Shown here: piece after piece, positions 13,561 to 25,500 of the stretch
How positions within the stretch are numbered: position 1 is the first letter of the stretch
Layout: each line of letters begins with the position of its first letter
Origin: Formicarius rufipectus
Lineage: Eukaryota > Chordata > Aves > Passeriformes > Formicariidae
DNA: 64,000 nucleotides
NCBI GenBank assembly: GCA_013399695.1
Contig: VXAU01004425.1
Span: 208,379 to 272,378, forward strand
Direction of reading: 5' to 3'
Program-made: the position numbers and the translations under genes
Notes under the pieces: generated by a model
What the model was told of the DNA's origin: nothing
Database searches by the model: none
What the model saw: the letters and a program-made list of their open reading frames with translations, nothing else

Positions 13561-16500
13561 GTGTGTGTATTTTTTAAAAGATAGGTTTAATTGACATTTT
13601 GGTGTTTGTAATCAGATAAAGATATGCCTTTTTCTCTATTTCACAAAGAATTCCATAGAAACAAGCAAATGAAAGTTTTAAATTCCTCATTTGATATATC
13701 TTCTACACTGTATATTGATTTAAGTACACATACGTTCATTCTCATGTTTTTGTGGGGCTTTTATTTCCTACTGCTGGGTAGTGGCATGAGTAAAAATTAT
13801 TGCAGAAGCAAAACAGAACAGCAAGTAGTCCTATCTTAGTTATAAAATAACCATCCTATTAATGGCAACTTGGTACAGTTTTTCTTTAATTAACAAAATA
13901 CAATCATCTGTTACAACATAGGTTTTGAGTTTCATACCAGTTATAAAACTCATATGTTTCTCTGCTTCTGAAGTTTTTCAGATAGAAATTAAGTGTAGAT
14001 GTTCTTTTTCTTCCAAAAGCTTACAAAAAGTCAGTAATTGACCAACTACAACAGGTGTTTCCTTTCTCAGGAAAGGAACACATATGATTATTGTAATTTA
14101 GATTCCTGTGTGAGTTAAGGAATTGGCCTGTTATGTAGAAAACATTGCAAACACGTGGAAAATGTATAAAATTAAGTAGAAAGTTTGGATGAATTTAAGA
14201 CTGAGACAGTCCTTCCAGTTCTCTTTACATGTGAATGATTTGACACTTGCGTATATGGCTTAGATTTACAGTAACTTTTTCTTTTTTTAGTGCCAAACAT
14301 ACATTTTTATATTTTGACTTTTGTATAAAAAGCTGCAATCACCATTTCACAATATTCAATTTGTGTAATGGCAAACAAGTATTCTCTAGGAATACTGATA
14401 GCATATTACTGAGATTGTTTGCTCATTTAACCCTGCCCCAGGTGTCAGAATCTTTAGATTAAAGATACAGAAATAAAAATAGTACAGCCTAGCAGATCAT
14501 TTTTGGCTGCTGTAACGCATAATCGTATTCTCTGATTCATTCTAGTTTTCTGTTACTTGTTAATAGAAAATTTCAAGTTCCTTGAGTGTCTGCAAAAGGT
14601 GCCAGGTTGATGGCAATTTTATTTTGAGTAACAACAGGAGAGACAGCTACAGTTAGTGCACACATTAGTATTACTGATAAAAATATGTAAAATACTCTAA
14701 AAATATTGATGATGTGAAGAACCTGTTAAGACCTCAGGTTGTGTATTACTTTGCATTACTTACTAGAGGCAGAACTAGAATTTATGAGAGAAAACTATTG
14801 TTTGTGGATGAAACAGAGAGATGGGGGGGGAAGAAGCATATAATAAAACAAAAAGGTCTGATTCAGTTTGTTTATTAAAGACCTGATTTTTTTCTGCCAG
14901 TAGTGGTTTTAGTCCTTCACTTTGCAAAGACCTGTATTAACCAAAGCAGTCAAATATGTGTAGCTATCAATACATATTGGAGTCATGCAAGTATTTTACT
15001 AGTGCCTAATTACTCTGCAAGGAAAGAGGTTTTTGGATGGGTTTTTTTTCTTACTTGCTGTTACAATCAATTTAAAGATTTCTTCTTTTTCTTCTTTCTC
15101 CATTTGTTTTCTTGCTCCCGTGGACAAAATATGCTGTTAGCAGGACAAATATGCTGCGAGCAGAATACTGTAGAGGAAAAGTATGTGTCCAACCACACCA
15201 ACAAAAAGAACTATTTGATAGTAGCCTTGTTTTAGTCACATATTTACGGAGACCAAGTGGAAGTAAATAGTAAAATTAAAGGAGAGGAGGTTTGGTCAAA
15301 TCATGTCATCTCTATGACATGCTTGGGTTTTTGCCTGCTGCCTTTAAATCATAACCTCCCTCCTGACACTCTTAAGCATTGCCAGTAAACTGCCCGGTTG
15401 CTTATAAGAGCACGTTGTAAAGTAGTTTGTGTTGGAAAGTATGAGCTGCCCAACAAATTAATGGCATTGGGAGGTGCTGCCTGCTGGGGTGAAAATAAAT
15501 TGTAAGAAAATATAGGGAGACAGGTAATGGGCACCAGCTATGGTGAACAACACTTCTCACTGCTGCTGTGTGCCAGTAGATATGGCAATAACTGTCAACA
15601 AGATTTACAATACTTTCACATTTACACAGTGAGAGTAGAAAGGCTGAAAGAGTTCTGTAATTTTATTTAAAGTTTAGTGCCAACTATTTCTGGACCTACT
15701 ATTTTCAGGTAACAGGGTCACAAACACACTGCTTGTCTTTCATATATGTCAGAGGGAGGGGTTTTTATTATCGTCGGAAGTCCTTTAAATTTGACATAAG
15801 GAAAGTAGCAGTGGAGGTATATACTTAATTGTAAAATCGAGTAGGTACAGATTTTGCCATTTATTGTATGTGCTGTGATTACTGATAGCACTAAATTGTG
15901 CTACCTATCTGTGGTCCCTGTGGGTGATTCCTGCAGACAATACATTTTCTGGCTGTGCTTCTTTCTCTGATACTGAGAAGACACAGCTTAAAGTCACTGT
16001 GTTTGCTTTGTTGTCCTCTTGGCACTGCATTCCATGCTGTAGAAATCTACATGAGGCTAATTGAACAATTTTTAAAGTCCACTGTGCAAGGCTCAGGAGT
16101 TGTCTCATCATCTCCCTTATCAGTATTCAGACACATTTGCATTTGCATTGCTTTTGCAATAACCTTCAATGGTTCAATGAAATAGTAAAATTATGGGTTT
16201 GAGCTAAATTTTCTTTTTCTGATTTACACATCCTCAATGGAACTTGCAAATATGTGTATGTGTGTTATTTTATAATAAATACTCTGGTTACTAGTTAAAT
16301 AATTTCATTTTATCAGAACGGCTTGCTTATGTTTGTAAGTGGCTTCAGCTGCCAACCATTAAGAAGCCTTCTTTAAAATACGGGCTAGAGGGGCATGGAT
16401 TTGCAATAGGTTACAGATTATATTTATGTAGGTTTTTTTCTTTTTAGTTTCTTGTGGGACTAATATAATCTTGAATTCAGGAAAATAAGTGGTATTCTTA

Positions 16501-16699
16501 AAAAAAAAGAAAAAACAACACATTTTAGAATCCAGTAAATAACGTTAGACTTACTAAACCATTCCTTGTATTATTTTATATCAACTATATGAACAAATTG
16601 TCAGTTAGTAATTATTGTTTATTTTTTCTGTGATAACACCCAAAAGTCTTGGACACTGGAAGCTTTATAAACAGAGATCAAATGGACATTTCCTGCTAG

Positions 16700-16826
16700 A
16701 AGAATCAGAGACCCAAAGGGTAATTTAGGTGGGAAGGGATCTCTACAGGTCATCTAGACCAACCCTCTCTGCTCAAAGCAGTTCTAATTGGATCAGATTG
16801 CTCAAGGACTTGTCTAGAATTTGCAC
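16700..16826 (-). mobile_element. CR1 LINE 3'-end fragment, antisense to DGKB
   Basis: The + strand reads agaatcagag, then gtgggaagggatctctacag, gtcatctagaccaaccctc, tgctcaaagcag and gatcagattgctcaagg. This is the reverse complement of the avian CR1 3' untranslated region, whose usual form is GGAAGGGACCTCTACAGGTCATCTAGTCCAACC and so on. Only about 125 bases are recognisable. Many substitutions point to an old copy. The 5' truncation is normal for CR1. The right edge is approximate. Confidence 0.85.
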
Positions 16827-17195
16827 TCTAAAATTTAGGTGAGTTCCTAAACCCATAGCGTCTTCTAGAAAGCCTCACATCCATTTACCTGGACTCCAGA
16901 TATTGTTGAGAATATAAGTTTCTTTCTCAAGTATTTAATTTCTCTTTGTTGAACTGCTACTTCATGTTTCATTTTATTTTGGTTCTATTTTCTTTTGAGA
17001 AAGCAGTTGAAAGTTTAGGACCTCTGGATCTCAGAAGGCTTACAGATCTGTAAAAGTAATGGTAAAAAGGTTTCTGGAGTGCAATTTGCTTCATATTTAT
17101 AGGACTTTCTACAGATAGTAAAAAGTTTCTCATATGTGGTCATTTTCTCATTTATTCATGACCCAAGTTTTTAAATTTATTCCATTAAAAATTCA

Positions 17196-17331
17196 AGAGT
17201 CACAGAGTATTCTGAGTTGTAAGGGACCCATAAGGATCATTGAGTCCAACTCTTAAGTGAATGGTCTCTATGGGGATCAAACCCATGACCTTGGCATTGT
17301 TAGCATCATGCTCTAACCAACTGAGCTAATC
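17196..17331 (-). mobile_element. tRNA-Ile-derived SINE with CR1-like tail (TguSINE1 type)
   Basis: Read on the minus strand, the 5' part is a degenerate tRNA: an A-box TAGCTCAGTTGG (17317-17328), then GTTAGAGC, the arm CTAACAA, CCAAGGTC, and a B-box GGTTTGATCC (17274-17283). This matches tRNA-Ile(AAU) throughout. The anticodon triplet now reads AAC instead of AAT and the anticodon stem has a mismatch and wobbles, so it is not a functional tRNA. The 3' part carries GAGTTGGACTCAATGATCC, then GGGTCCCTTACAACTCAGAA and a CTCTGTGACTCT terminus, as in CR1 3' ends, implying mobilisation by CR1 machinery. Such an element is, as I recall, the TguSINE1 family of songbirds, which supports a passerine source. 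I saw no target duplication, as expected for CR1-type insertion. Confidence 0.88.
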
Positions 17332-20300
17332 TCAGTTTATCTTTGCTGGTTTGGGAATGTTTAGAACCATTATCAAAGAACTGATCAAATGGATGATTAA
17401 GTCTTTAGAGCAAGAAAAAGTTATGTTAGTAAGAAACAATCAGCAATTTTTTCTTATAACATCGGAAATAATATTGAGATGTAGACACTTTGAGAATTAC
17501 TAAGTAAGATGTAATCAGAAGACATTTAAAACATCAGAGAATAATTGCTGTATAATTAATTGGGATGATGGAGTTGATTAATCGAGTTCTGTCTGAGGCA
17601 ATTTATTAAACTATCATTTTCTACAGCTAAAAATCTGTATGGTTATTCCCTTATATAGTGGCAGTGTTTTTCAGATATAAAATTGCAACTCAATTATCAA
17701 AATATAGAGAGATAGTTATTTAGGTGTCAATTAATGTGGAGATAATAAGGTTTATTTTTAATATTTTCAACCTACAAGTCCTTTTTTATAGTGAGACACA
17801 AAGACTTAGTTCAAATATCACTGTGATGAGGTTACTCTGTTTGTTTATGTACACGTCCAGGTTTGTAAAACTTCTTCTGATGAGTTCCTGAGCTCCAACT
17901 GGGTATAAGACTGCATACTACTAAATAACTTTGCAGTATCTTATATTTTAAAGAGTCAACACAATGTTAACATNGTTTGAATATAAAGAATGAAGAGGTC
18001 ACTTTGATCAGACCTAAGGAAAGAACACTGAACACCAAATCTAACATTGTTTGCTGTGATAATAATTTTAAAAACATATGTATTTATAGTTATTGAAATT
18101 AAGATCATCTGCTGATTATTGTGTTGAGTGGTGACCCCTAGTAAAGCATTTCATTTTGTTGCTACAGGATTGTCTCAGTTATGATTCCTGTAAGTATGAA
18201 AAAGTCAGTTTGATAAAATAAACAAAAAAGATTGCAGTACATCATATGAAAATCCCAAATATTTTATCCCAGCTAGAAAAACTGCTGTTACATTTTCTTG
18301 CATTTTGTTCACCTCATAGAGAATGTAGATGAATGACTGACAAGGCTTTCTTGCCTGGCATCTCTCTTTGGCCACGCTAAAACTCCTTGGGAAAGGAGTC
18401 TAAAGCAGCTTGTATTGACTCTCTGAGCTGCTGAGGCTGGTTGCCAAGATATGTATAACAAGCAGAACATTGCTAATCTTTCTTCGGACGTGTTCTTACT
18501 ACCTCTATTCTGAGTATGAACATATGACATCATCTACATAACTGCATTGATCCAGTAGTAATTTTTTATTACTTCCTACTCATGATTCCACCTTTATGAA
18601 GTATTGTCTGCTTTGCTAAATTATTTTCACATGTTTTGTCTGAGATTCTATGCTGAGTTATGAAGTAGTCATATGTTAGGAAATTCATGGCAATTTTTTG
18701 GCAATATCAGAAGAGACACAGACCAGAAAGGCTTTGACCATGTTTTTCTAGGTAAGGTTTCATTTCATTTTGTGTGCCAGAGGTTTTGTGGGTGGGATGG
18801 TAATTGTTTATTTGAATGATTGAATGTAAAAGCGGACTTTTTATTACTTTGACTCAAAGGGTCAAAGGGTATCACTTATATAAAACTAGTACTATATGAA
18901 TTCTTTTTTGTTTTTCTACAGATCACATTTCTGAGTATTAGTCTGATTTTTATTATTGAAAAAGTAGAAAAAGATATTTTATAAAACTAATGGGGGGAAG
19001 GTATGCTTAATGGCATATTGTCTGCTTAAAACAACCTCTGTCAAGACTGTCTGTAACAAATTAGTAATAATGTCTATTTAGTGCCTTAGTATTCAGAAGT
19101 TATTTCTTTACAAGGTAGCTAGAATATTTTATAAAATCTATTTTGAATAACTTGGAAAAATGTGTTGAATAGTATGTCTTGTCAAAATCTGAAAAAATTC
19201 CCTAAATTGTCAGACATTTCTTGAGGGCAATACCAAGGCTTTCCATGGCTTTGAGAGGCAGGTAGTTAAAGGAAGTTTCTCTTGGCAATTGGCTCATAGA
19301 AAAAGATTTGTTCTGCTGGGGAAATAAAAGAACTGTGTTAAAACAAAAGCTAATAGGAGAGAAGATGGCCTTTTAGCTTTAAAAGTAGAGGAACTACTTG
19401 CAAGAACTTGAAAGAAAGAGTGACATTGTGACCAGTGAATTCAAAAAATCACTAGATTCCTTTCATTGTACATGCATTAAATATCTTTTGGTCTAGGCTA
19501 CATGTTTGATTTTTTTTTTTTTTTTTTTAAGGGATTTGGGGTTCTTAATATATGTTCCATCATTATAGGAATCTGACAGACCTATGAAGTTTGTGACAAG
19601 TCTTGCCAATGTGAGCTGCTAGATAATTGACAAAATGTTGCTAGATAATTGAAAAAGAAAAATCCATTTAACTAACATATATTACTCGTACAGCATGGTA
19701 GATGACACTGTTACATATCTAGCAACAAAAGATGGCAGAGCATGTGAAGTGGCATAGCTGGGTTATCTTGGCAGGAATATGAAGTCAGACAAGTGTGTAT
19801 TTCTACTCCTTAATAGAAAATGCTTCCTGCTGTATGTTAAGACCCCAAAAAGACATTACATACAGCTTAGACATTGTTTTTGTGACGGCTTTGCATTCTG
19901 ATAGTGCTGCTGCAGAGTCTATGCTCTAAAGTATGTGTGTTTACAGTGGCTCAATTTCCAATGTAATCTTGAAGTCTGCCCTAATCTGAAAAGTTAATTA
20001 AACCAGTAAACAAAGTAAATCTCTTAATTCAGTGTTAATAAGCATACGTTTGTTTGTTGTGCATCAGCTGAAAATTTCCCAAGTATTTAGTAAACACCTG
20101 TGTATTCACAGGAGACTTACTAATGAGTATAGTAGCCTATCCTTATGCGTGTAACAACTTTTAAATGTAAACAATGGTTCCCAGTAGTCTCTGTTAATGC
20201 AGTCTTCTTATTAATGTAGATTTTGTGCACTAAACCAACTGCAGCTAGAGATCAGCCAAAAGTAGCCACTGGCTACTACTTCTCTTCTTTGACTTCCCTG

Positions 20301-22212
20301 ACCTCCCACAGCAGCTGTTTGTACAGTGACTATCATCTAGTGGAGCGTGCTGCTGTAAAACAAGCTTACATTTTCAAAAGAGACATGTTAATTTAGGGTA
20401 TATTTTCATTTTAAAAGAATAAATTTAAAATTTTTAGAGATGGTTAAGAGAAAGAAATTATTTTAAAACAATTGTTTACTTTGTTATGGTATTTACATAT
20501 CCCCATTTCACCTACCCATAACAAAATACTTTCTAATTGGCACAAGTTCATCCTGCTCAGAATTGGTACATGAATACAAATCTGCATAGCTAATAGTTTC
20601 ATTTAGAGGACCACACACAGTTGTTGCACATGTGAGGAAAGCAGGCAGACAGATGTCCACATCCCCTGGCTCTAAGAATAATAATAACCCTCCAGCCTAA
20701 CAGGCTGAGAGCAGGAAAGGCTCTCGGAGCACTGTCACCTTTTCCCCACACTGAGAACCAAGTGCATTCCTGCAACTTTTTACATGATTTTTCCCTAGTC
20801 CAGAGATAAAAGTCATCTGGAATTAGTAGGTAAAGTACTTGCTGAACCTCTTCCCCACTTGACAGAAGACCTAATATAATTTGCCCCACATGTAGTCTGC
20901 ACCAAGATCTTTTGAAAAGCTTGGATGATCTGATTGGAACTTAAAGACTGAGAAACTAGAAGGAAAAAAATGAAGAATTTCTTTTGAGAAAAAAAAAAAA
21001 ATCTCCTGAGTATGGGATATTGCTCACAAATTCTAACTGCCTGAAACTAGTGGCACTACCAGTTTTTGCCACCCTTTTTAGGGAAAAATAGCAAAAATGG
21101 AATTTAAGTATTTATAAGAGAACCAATACATTATTTACTATGAAAATTTCCTAAACTCAAAAGTTAGAAATACTGTGGTAATTGAAAGTAAGGAACAGCT
21201 AAACTGTGTGCTTTCACCTGGTGTTCCTTCAATTTTTCCCTGACATGCTGAGTAGATTTTGAAATCTGTGCCACTGCATGAGATACTCAGGAAGAAATGT
21301 TTGTATAGGAAGAGTCATGGTCTTTTAATTACAGACTCTGTTTACACTAATATCAGAGCCATCAGCAACTGCATCCATGCAGTGTCAGCAGTAATTAGCA
21401 CCAAATATGTAGGCTTCTACTCAGGAAGAATTGCTGAATGTATGATTTAACAGCGCTGGAAGTGCTCCTACGCTATCCCACAGAATAGCATTTTTAGTAT
21501 ACAAGTGTCTAAAAATGAGTTACCGTTTAAATCTAGATCACAGCTTACTTTGTGTTGACCTCCCCAAGAAGACAAGACCAGAGTTAGTGGAGGACTGAAG
21601 GTGAAAGACATACGAACAGTATAATGCAGCAGCAAGTCTCCTTTGACATGAAAATTTTGGTCCCAGTCCCACTGCCTTTCATACAGTTATGACCATGGTT
21701 ATGTTTGTTAAAGAGGCAGCCCAATGTCAAGGCACTGATGTGAGAGTACTTCAGTGGACTTATTTCTGACTGGCAGTGCAACCTCAGTTACTATAATGGA
21801 AGCTTAAATCCTTTACAGTGAAGAATATTGCAAGTTTAGTATCACAAGTTGCTTGGACTAACCTGGTTTTATATAAGCTTATTCTTCAAAAGTGTGTTTT
21901 TTGCCTTCAGTGCTAAACGCATCTCTACAACATTTGTTTACTAGGTCATTGGCATTCAAATCTGAGTTTCTTCTTATACCGAAATCCTCTCTCTTAATAG
22001 CATGCAGAACATAGTATCAAAACCACAGGGAGGGTAAATTCATTTTTATTTTACTTTTAAATAAAGGAGCCTTTATGCATTCTGAAGTGAAAGGCTGCCT
22101 TCAGCTGGAGGTTTCTCCTTTTCCCTCAGTCAAGGGGTTTTGGGTGCAGAAAGCTCACTGAAAGATGGGTGAAAACTGTAAATAATTAAAAAAAAAATAC
22201 CATACATTCTAA
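17332..22212. other. Intron stretch without recognised elements
   Basis: AT-rich intron with one ambiguous base at 17974, a 19-base T run near 19510-19528 and a small 22-bp-period tandem duplication at 19617-19652. No gene or element was recognised. Confidence 0.6.
19617..19652. repeat. Short tandem duplication, period 22
   Basis: The 14-mer tgctagataattga occurs at 19617-19630 and again at 19639-19652, separated by caaaatgt. It looks like a small local duplication. Confidence 0.8.
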
Positions 22213-22512
22213 AATCTCCCGCTCCTTGCTGAATTTGTTTTGGCATGCAGAGACGCTAATGCACCTGTGGAGAGAATGTTCTCTGTAATGGATGACATCT
22301 GGTTCGAAGACAAAAGTGGAATGTCAGTAGACATAGATAAGGGAATGACAGTGGTAAGAGCCAATCTTGATGGTAACTGCAAAGAGGTCTCTGAACAACT
22401 GTTTGAAACACAGCTTCCTAAGAAAACTGCATTTATATCTAAAAGAGTGGCAAACTGCTTACAGACAATGCTTAAAAAACACCCAAACCTTTTTTTGTTA
22501 GCAAGATCTTAG
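22213..22512 (+). pseudogene. hAT-superfamily transposase C-terminal (dimerisation domain) relic
   Basis: An open frame bounded by a TAA at 22210 and a TAG at 22510 encodes about 99 codons. It begins NLPLLAEFVLACRDANAPVE, and the block NAPVERMFSVMDDIWFEDKS, then GMSVDI, is the signature of the hAT C-terminal dimerisation domain (usual form: N-A-x-V-E-R-x-F-S, a few residues, W, then acidic/basic residues and R-M-S-V). Further on, NCKEVSEQLFE resembles the usual C-x-E-F-Y segment that closes this domain. A family protein has 500-700 residues with an N-terminal BED zinc finger and an RNase H-like catalytic core; neither is visible upstream, so this is a 5'-truncated remnant. There is no good in-frame ATG near the start. 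No terminal inverted repeats or 8-bp target duplication were found. It could be a decayed transposon, a piece of a domesticated hAT-derived gene copied here, or a captured exon, since the acceptor-like tttggcatgcag ends at 22250. Domain identity is fairly secure; its present role is unknown. Confidence 0.72.
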
Positions 22513-22531
22513 AACATTAAGTTTCTAAGAT
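22506..22531 (+). repeat. Perfect hairpin overlapping the hAT relic stop codon
   Basis: atcttagaa (22506-22514) and ttctaagat (22523-22531) form a perfect 9-bp stem with an 8-base loop. The stem includes the TAG stop of the open frame. Its significance is unknown. Confidence 0.7.
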
Positions 22532-25500
22532 GTTTTAGAAGCAGTCTTGAAGCAAACTTTAATTTCCAATAGTGTCTAGAACAACAGTATATCTGTTCAT
22601 ACAGGCAAAATTCTGTATTCTTTCTCATTTAGAAAAAAATAAGGATAAACTTGATTGAGATTTTTAATAATTTTAAGGTTCTATTTTAAGTTCAGACACA
22701 CTAAGTCTAAAGAGTTGTTCAACCTTATGTAGCCTTCTTAATTTCTCTTGGGTTACTGACTGCATGTATGATTAAACACATGCATAGTCCACTTAAAATT
22801 AATTTGTTGATGAGCTTTGAAATACTTGATTCAAATTTATTTAACAGTTTGACCCAAAATTAAGATATGATGTCAGGTTAATGTTAACTCTTACAAAAAC
22901 TCTTTAATTCATTAGTTGGAAATTTCTCAGAAATCATCCCTTCTATGTACAGAAATAGATACTGATGTGTGAAGACAGAACATGATCTGCATATGTATAC
23001 TTAAATGTGTATGAATCAAATTATTATTAAAAAAGTGATAAAAATTAAATAGATTTATCTTTGCTTCTAAAGATCTTACATAAAAGGAACAGCTCCTAAT
23101 TTGCACTTATGGTACTCCTTATTTCTACATGCCTTAATGTTAGAAACAAATCCAAACCCTATATACTTCCATTCATTTTTATAGTGAATACCATGTAGTT
23201 CTTTGAGAAAGCAAGTAGAAAGTACTTAGACTATGTTATATGTGATTGACAATTCTTTCCTACCACTTGTCTTCAAGAATAAGCAAAGATCTCGTCCTCT
23301 TCCTCATTACACTTCATATTCTGAAGAAGATCTAGGTAGAGTAGGACCATAAAAAAACCAGTAAGAGTGCAAATTGAAGAAGCCTTTTTAAATTGTACAT
23401 TCTATGTTTTGCAAACCTTGGCATAGAAATCAGCCTTCGTGCACTGCCCTTTCAACCGTGCCTGCACCATAGCTGTCTGCCTAACCAGGGCATGGTTCCT
23501 CTTGTGCTCCTGAGGTGGGTGTTTGAAGTAGATCAGAGGAATCAGATTACAGTGATATTTGTTATTCAAACTCAGTTATAGTCATGAATAACTAGAATTA
23601 ATTATTCACAGGAATATTGCCTTCAGAAGTATTTGTGAACCCATTTTTTATGAAAAAAAAAAAAAAAAAAAGTTTGTCCCAATAGCCCACTCACCAGTGC
23701 AGCTGTGATAGGACAGTCTAAAAGGGGCACAAAATAAACATGCAGGGCTTTGCTTTGGTAATCCTTCTTCCTACTGTCTAACAGTTTCCTTAATGTGTCA
23801 ATATTTTGTTTACTTTTGTTTGACCATGCTCTGAAGGGAATGCTAATAAAGCCTCCAGATGCTAAAATCCTTCTGAGCTACTTCTGTGTGTGGGAGTCAA
23901 TATGACACAAACCAGGTGAGAGGCTTGGTTGAATCAGTCCATGACAGATGCAGAGTTTTCCAGCAGCTGTCCCAGAAATTTCTGCCCTCTCAGCTATGTG
24001 TATGCACCCCTACATTGAAGACAGGTCATGGGGAGCAGGTGGGGAGCAAAGCAACTGTAGCTGGGATAGTCAGACCGAGTAGAACATTGGCTCACACATT
24101 CACTGTACAGTGGATCAGTATGCTGCATAACTCCTTGGTAATGACTAAGAGTTTTTGATGGTTGTGTTTTTAAAGATATGTTTCTCCTGCGGAAAGATCA
24201 AGAGATTCTCTTCTGTTTCCAAAAGCAGCAAATCTCTGTGATCCTTTGTAAAGATTTTTCTTTTTTAATAGAAAATGGCAAGTATGGCCAATGTATATCC
24301 ATTCAGAGTCACTGTGATTTTTGTTCCTATAGGTATGTATATATAGATGCAGGAATGCTAATGTGATTTAGGAAAACGTACTTAAAACCAGTTGTGGTAA
24401 TGAGAAAAGCATTATGTGAAGGTAGAAATGAACATGAGTTTCTTTCTCTCTTGTCTACTGGGGTGTCTGTGTAATTTGTGCAAACTAGCATGTGAAATAT
24501 TTGAAAACATAAGACCCACTATACCTGTGAAGCATTCAGCATTCCAAAGGAGTTCAGAGTAGAAATAACTTAAGTGATTATTTATTTTTCCAGTGGAGAT
24601 ATGTTTTTGAATATAATTACTACCAGCAAATAAAATATTTGCAAGTTTATTTGTCTGCATCTGGAAGGTTATACTCAGTCATTTAAGTAGGCCAAGAGCT
24701 TCAAATATTTGGACTAGGGGAGAATAAGAAGTTGCATTTGAGTGCTGGCAAATTGAATCATTCAACAGCATTTATTATTTTCTTCCGTTATTAAGTGCAA
24801 AAGTATAAAGCATAATAAACAGCTACAGATCATACATGAAATTATTTATGTTATTCATAACCTTTTTAGTTACAGGCAGATTTCCAACACTGTGATTTAC
24901 AGGTGTTCTTCAAGAAACCTAATCAAAGTATCTCTTGTTTTGAATGAGCCTCGTTATGAGCAAATAATGAATAGGCAGTTTTGTTTAGTTTACTTTTTTT
25001 TTTTTTTTGATTCCCAGGAAACTTAGATTCCAGATATATAAATATACATCTTCTATTTTAAGGAAAAATTATTTTAAGGATCAGAAACTTCCAGCTCTTT
25101 AACAACCAACATGTGATATTAATGGTCAAATTTCAGAGTATTAATGAGGCTTCTAATATCAGTCAGGAAATTAGATATTAATAATGGACCTGAATCTAAC
25201 CCAATGAAATACTCCAGAGCTTTGAAAGTATTCACGTTCTGACCTGAAGAGAAACAGCTTATGTCACCACAGAAACAGCCCAGGTAAGTCACTTATGTAC
25301 CGGACAGCCTCCACATGGCAGCCTAATATTTCAGGTATCCCCCAAAGTAAACTCATTCCACATCTGACTTCCTTTGACAAGGGAAGACAGGTAACTTTCC
25401 AGGTGTTTTCAGACCAGTGTGTCTGAGAGGAAGGACAAGTGGAAAACTTGGAACCAACTAAACTGAACAGATAACTGACACAGCATTGTATATACTGTTA

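Larger units (their letters stand above)
5454..16699. other. Intron stretch without recognised elements
   Basis: About 11 kb of AT-rich intron. Visible structure is limited to T-rich runs (6430-6460, 8325-8350), a perfect 20-bp AT palindrome at 7881-7900, a 9-bp-stem inverted repeat at 10215-10240, a 14-bp palindrome at 12702-12715 and an AAT/AAC-type microsatellite at 13520-13560. Open frames here are short and show no protein family motif. Confidence 0.6.

Noticed and set aside
17255..17330. Possible functional tRNA gene on the minus strand
   Set aside because: The anticodon stem has a mismatch, the acceptor stem is not paired, and the CR1-like tail shows that it is the head of a SINE.
23653..23671. 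A run suggesting the poly-A tail of a processed retrocopy
   Set aside because: No polyadenylation signal, no upstream coding similarity and no target-site duplication were seen; treated as a homopolymer.
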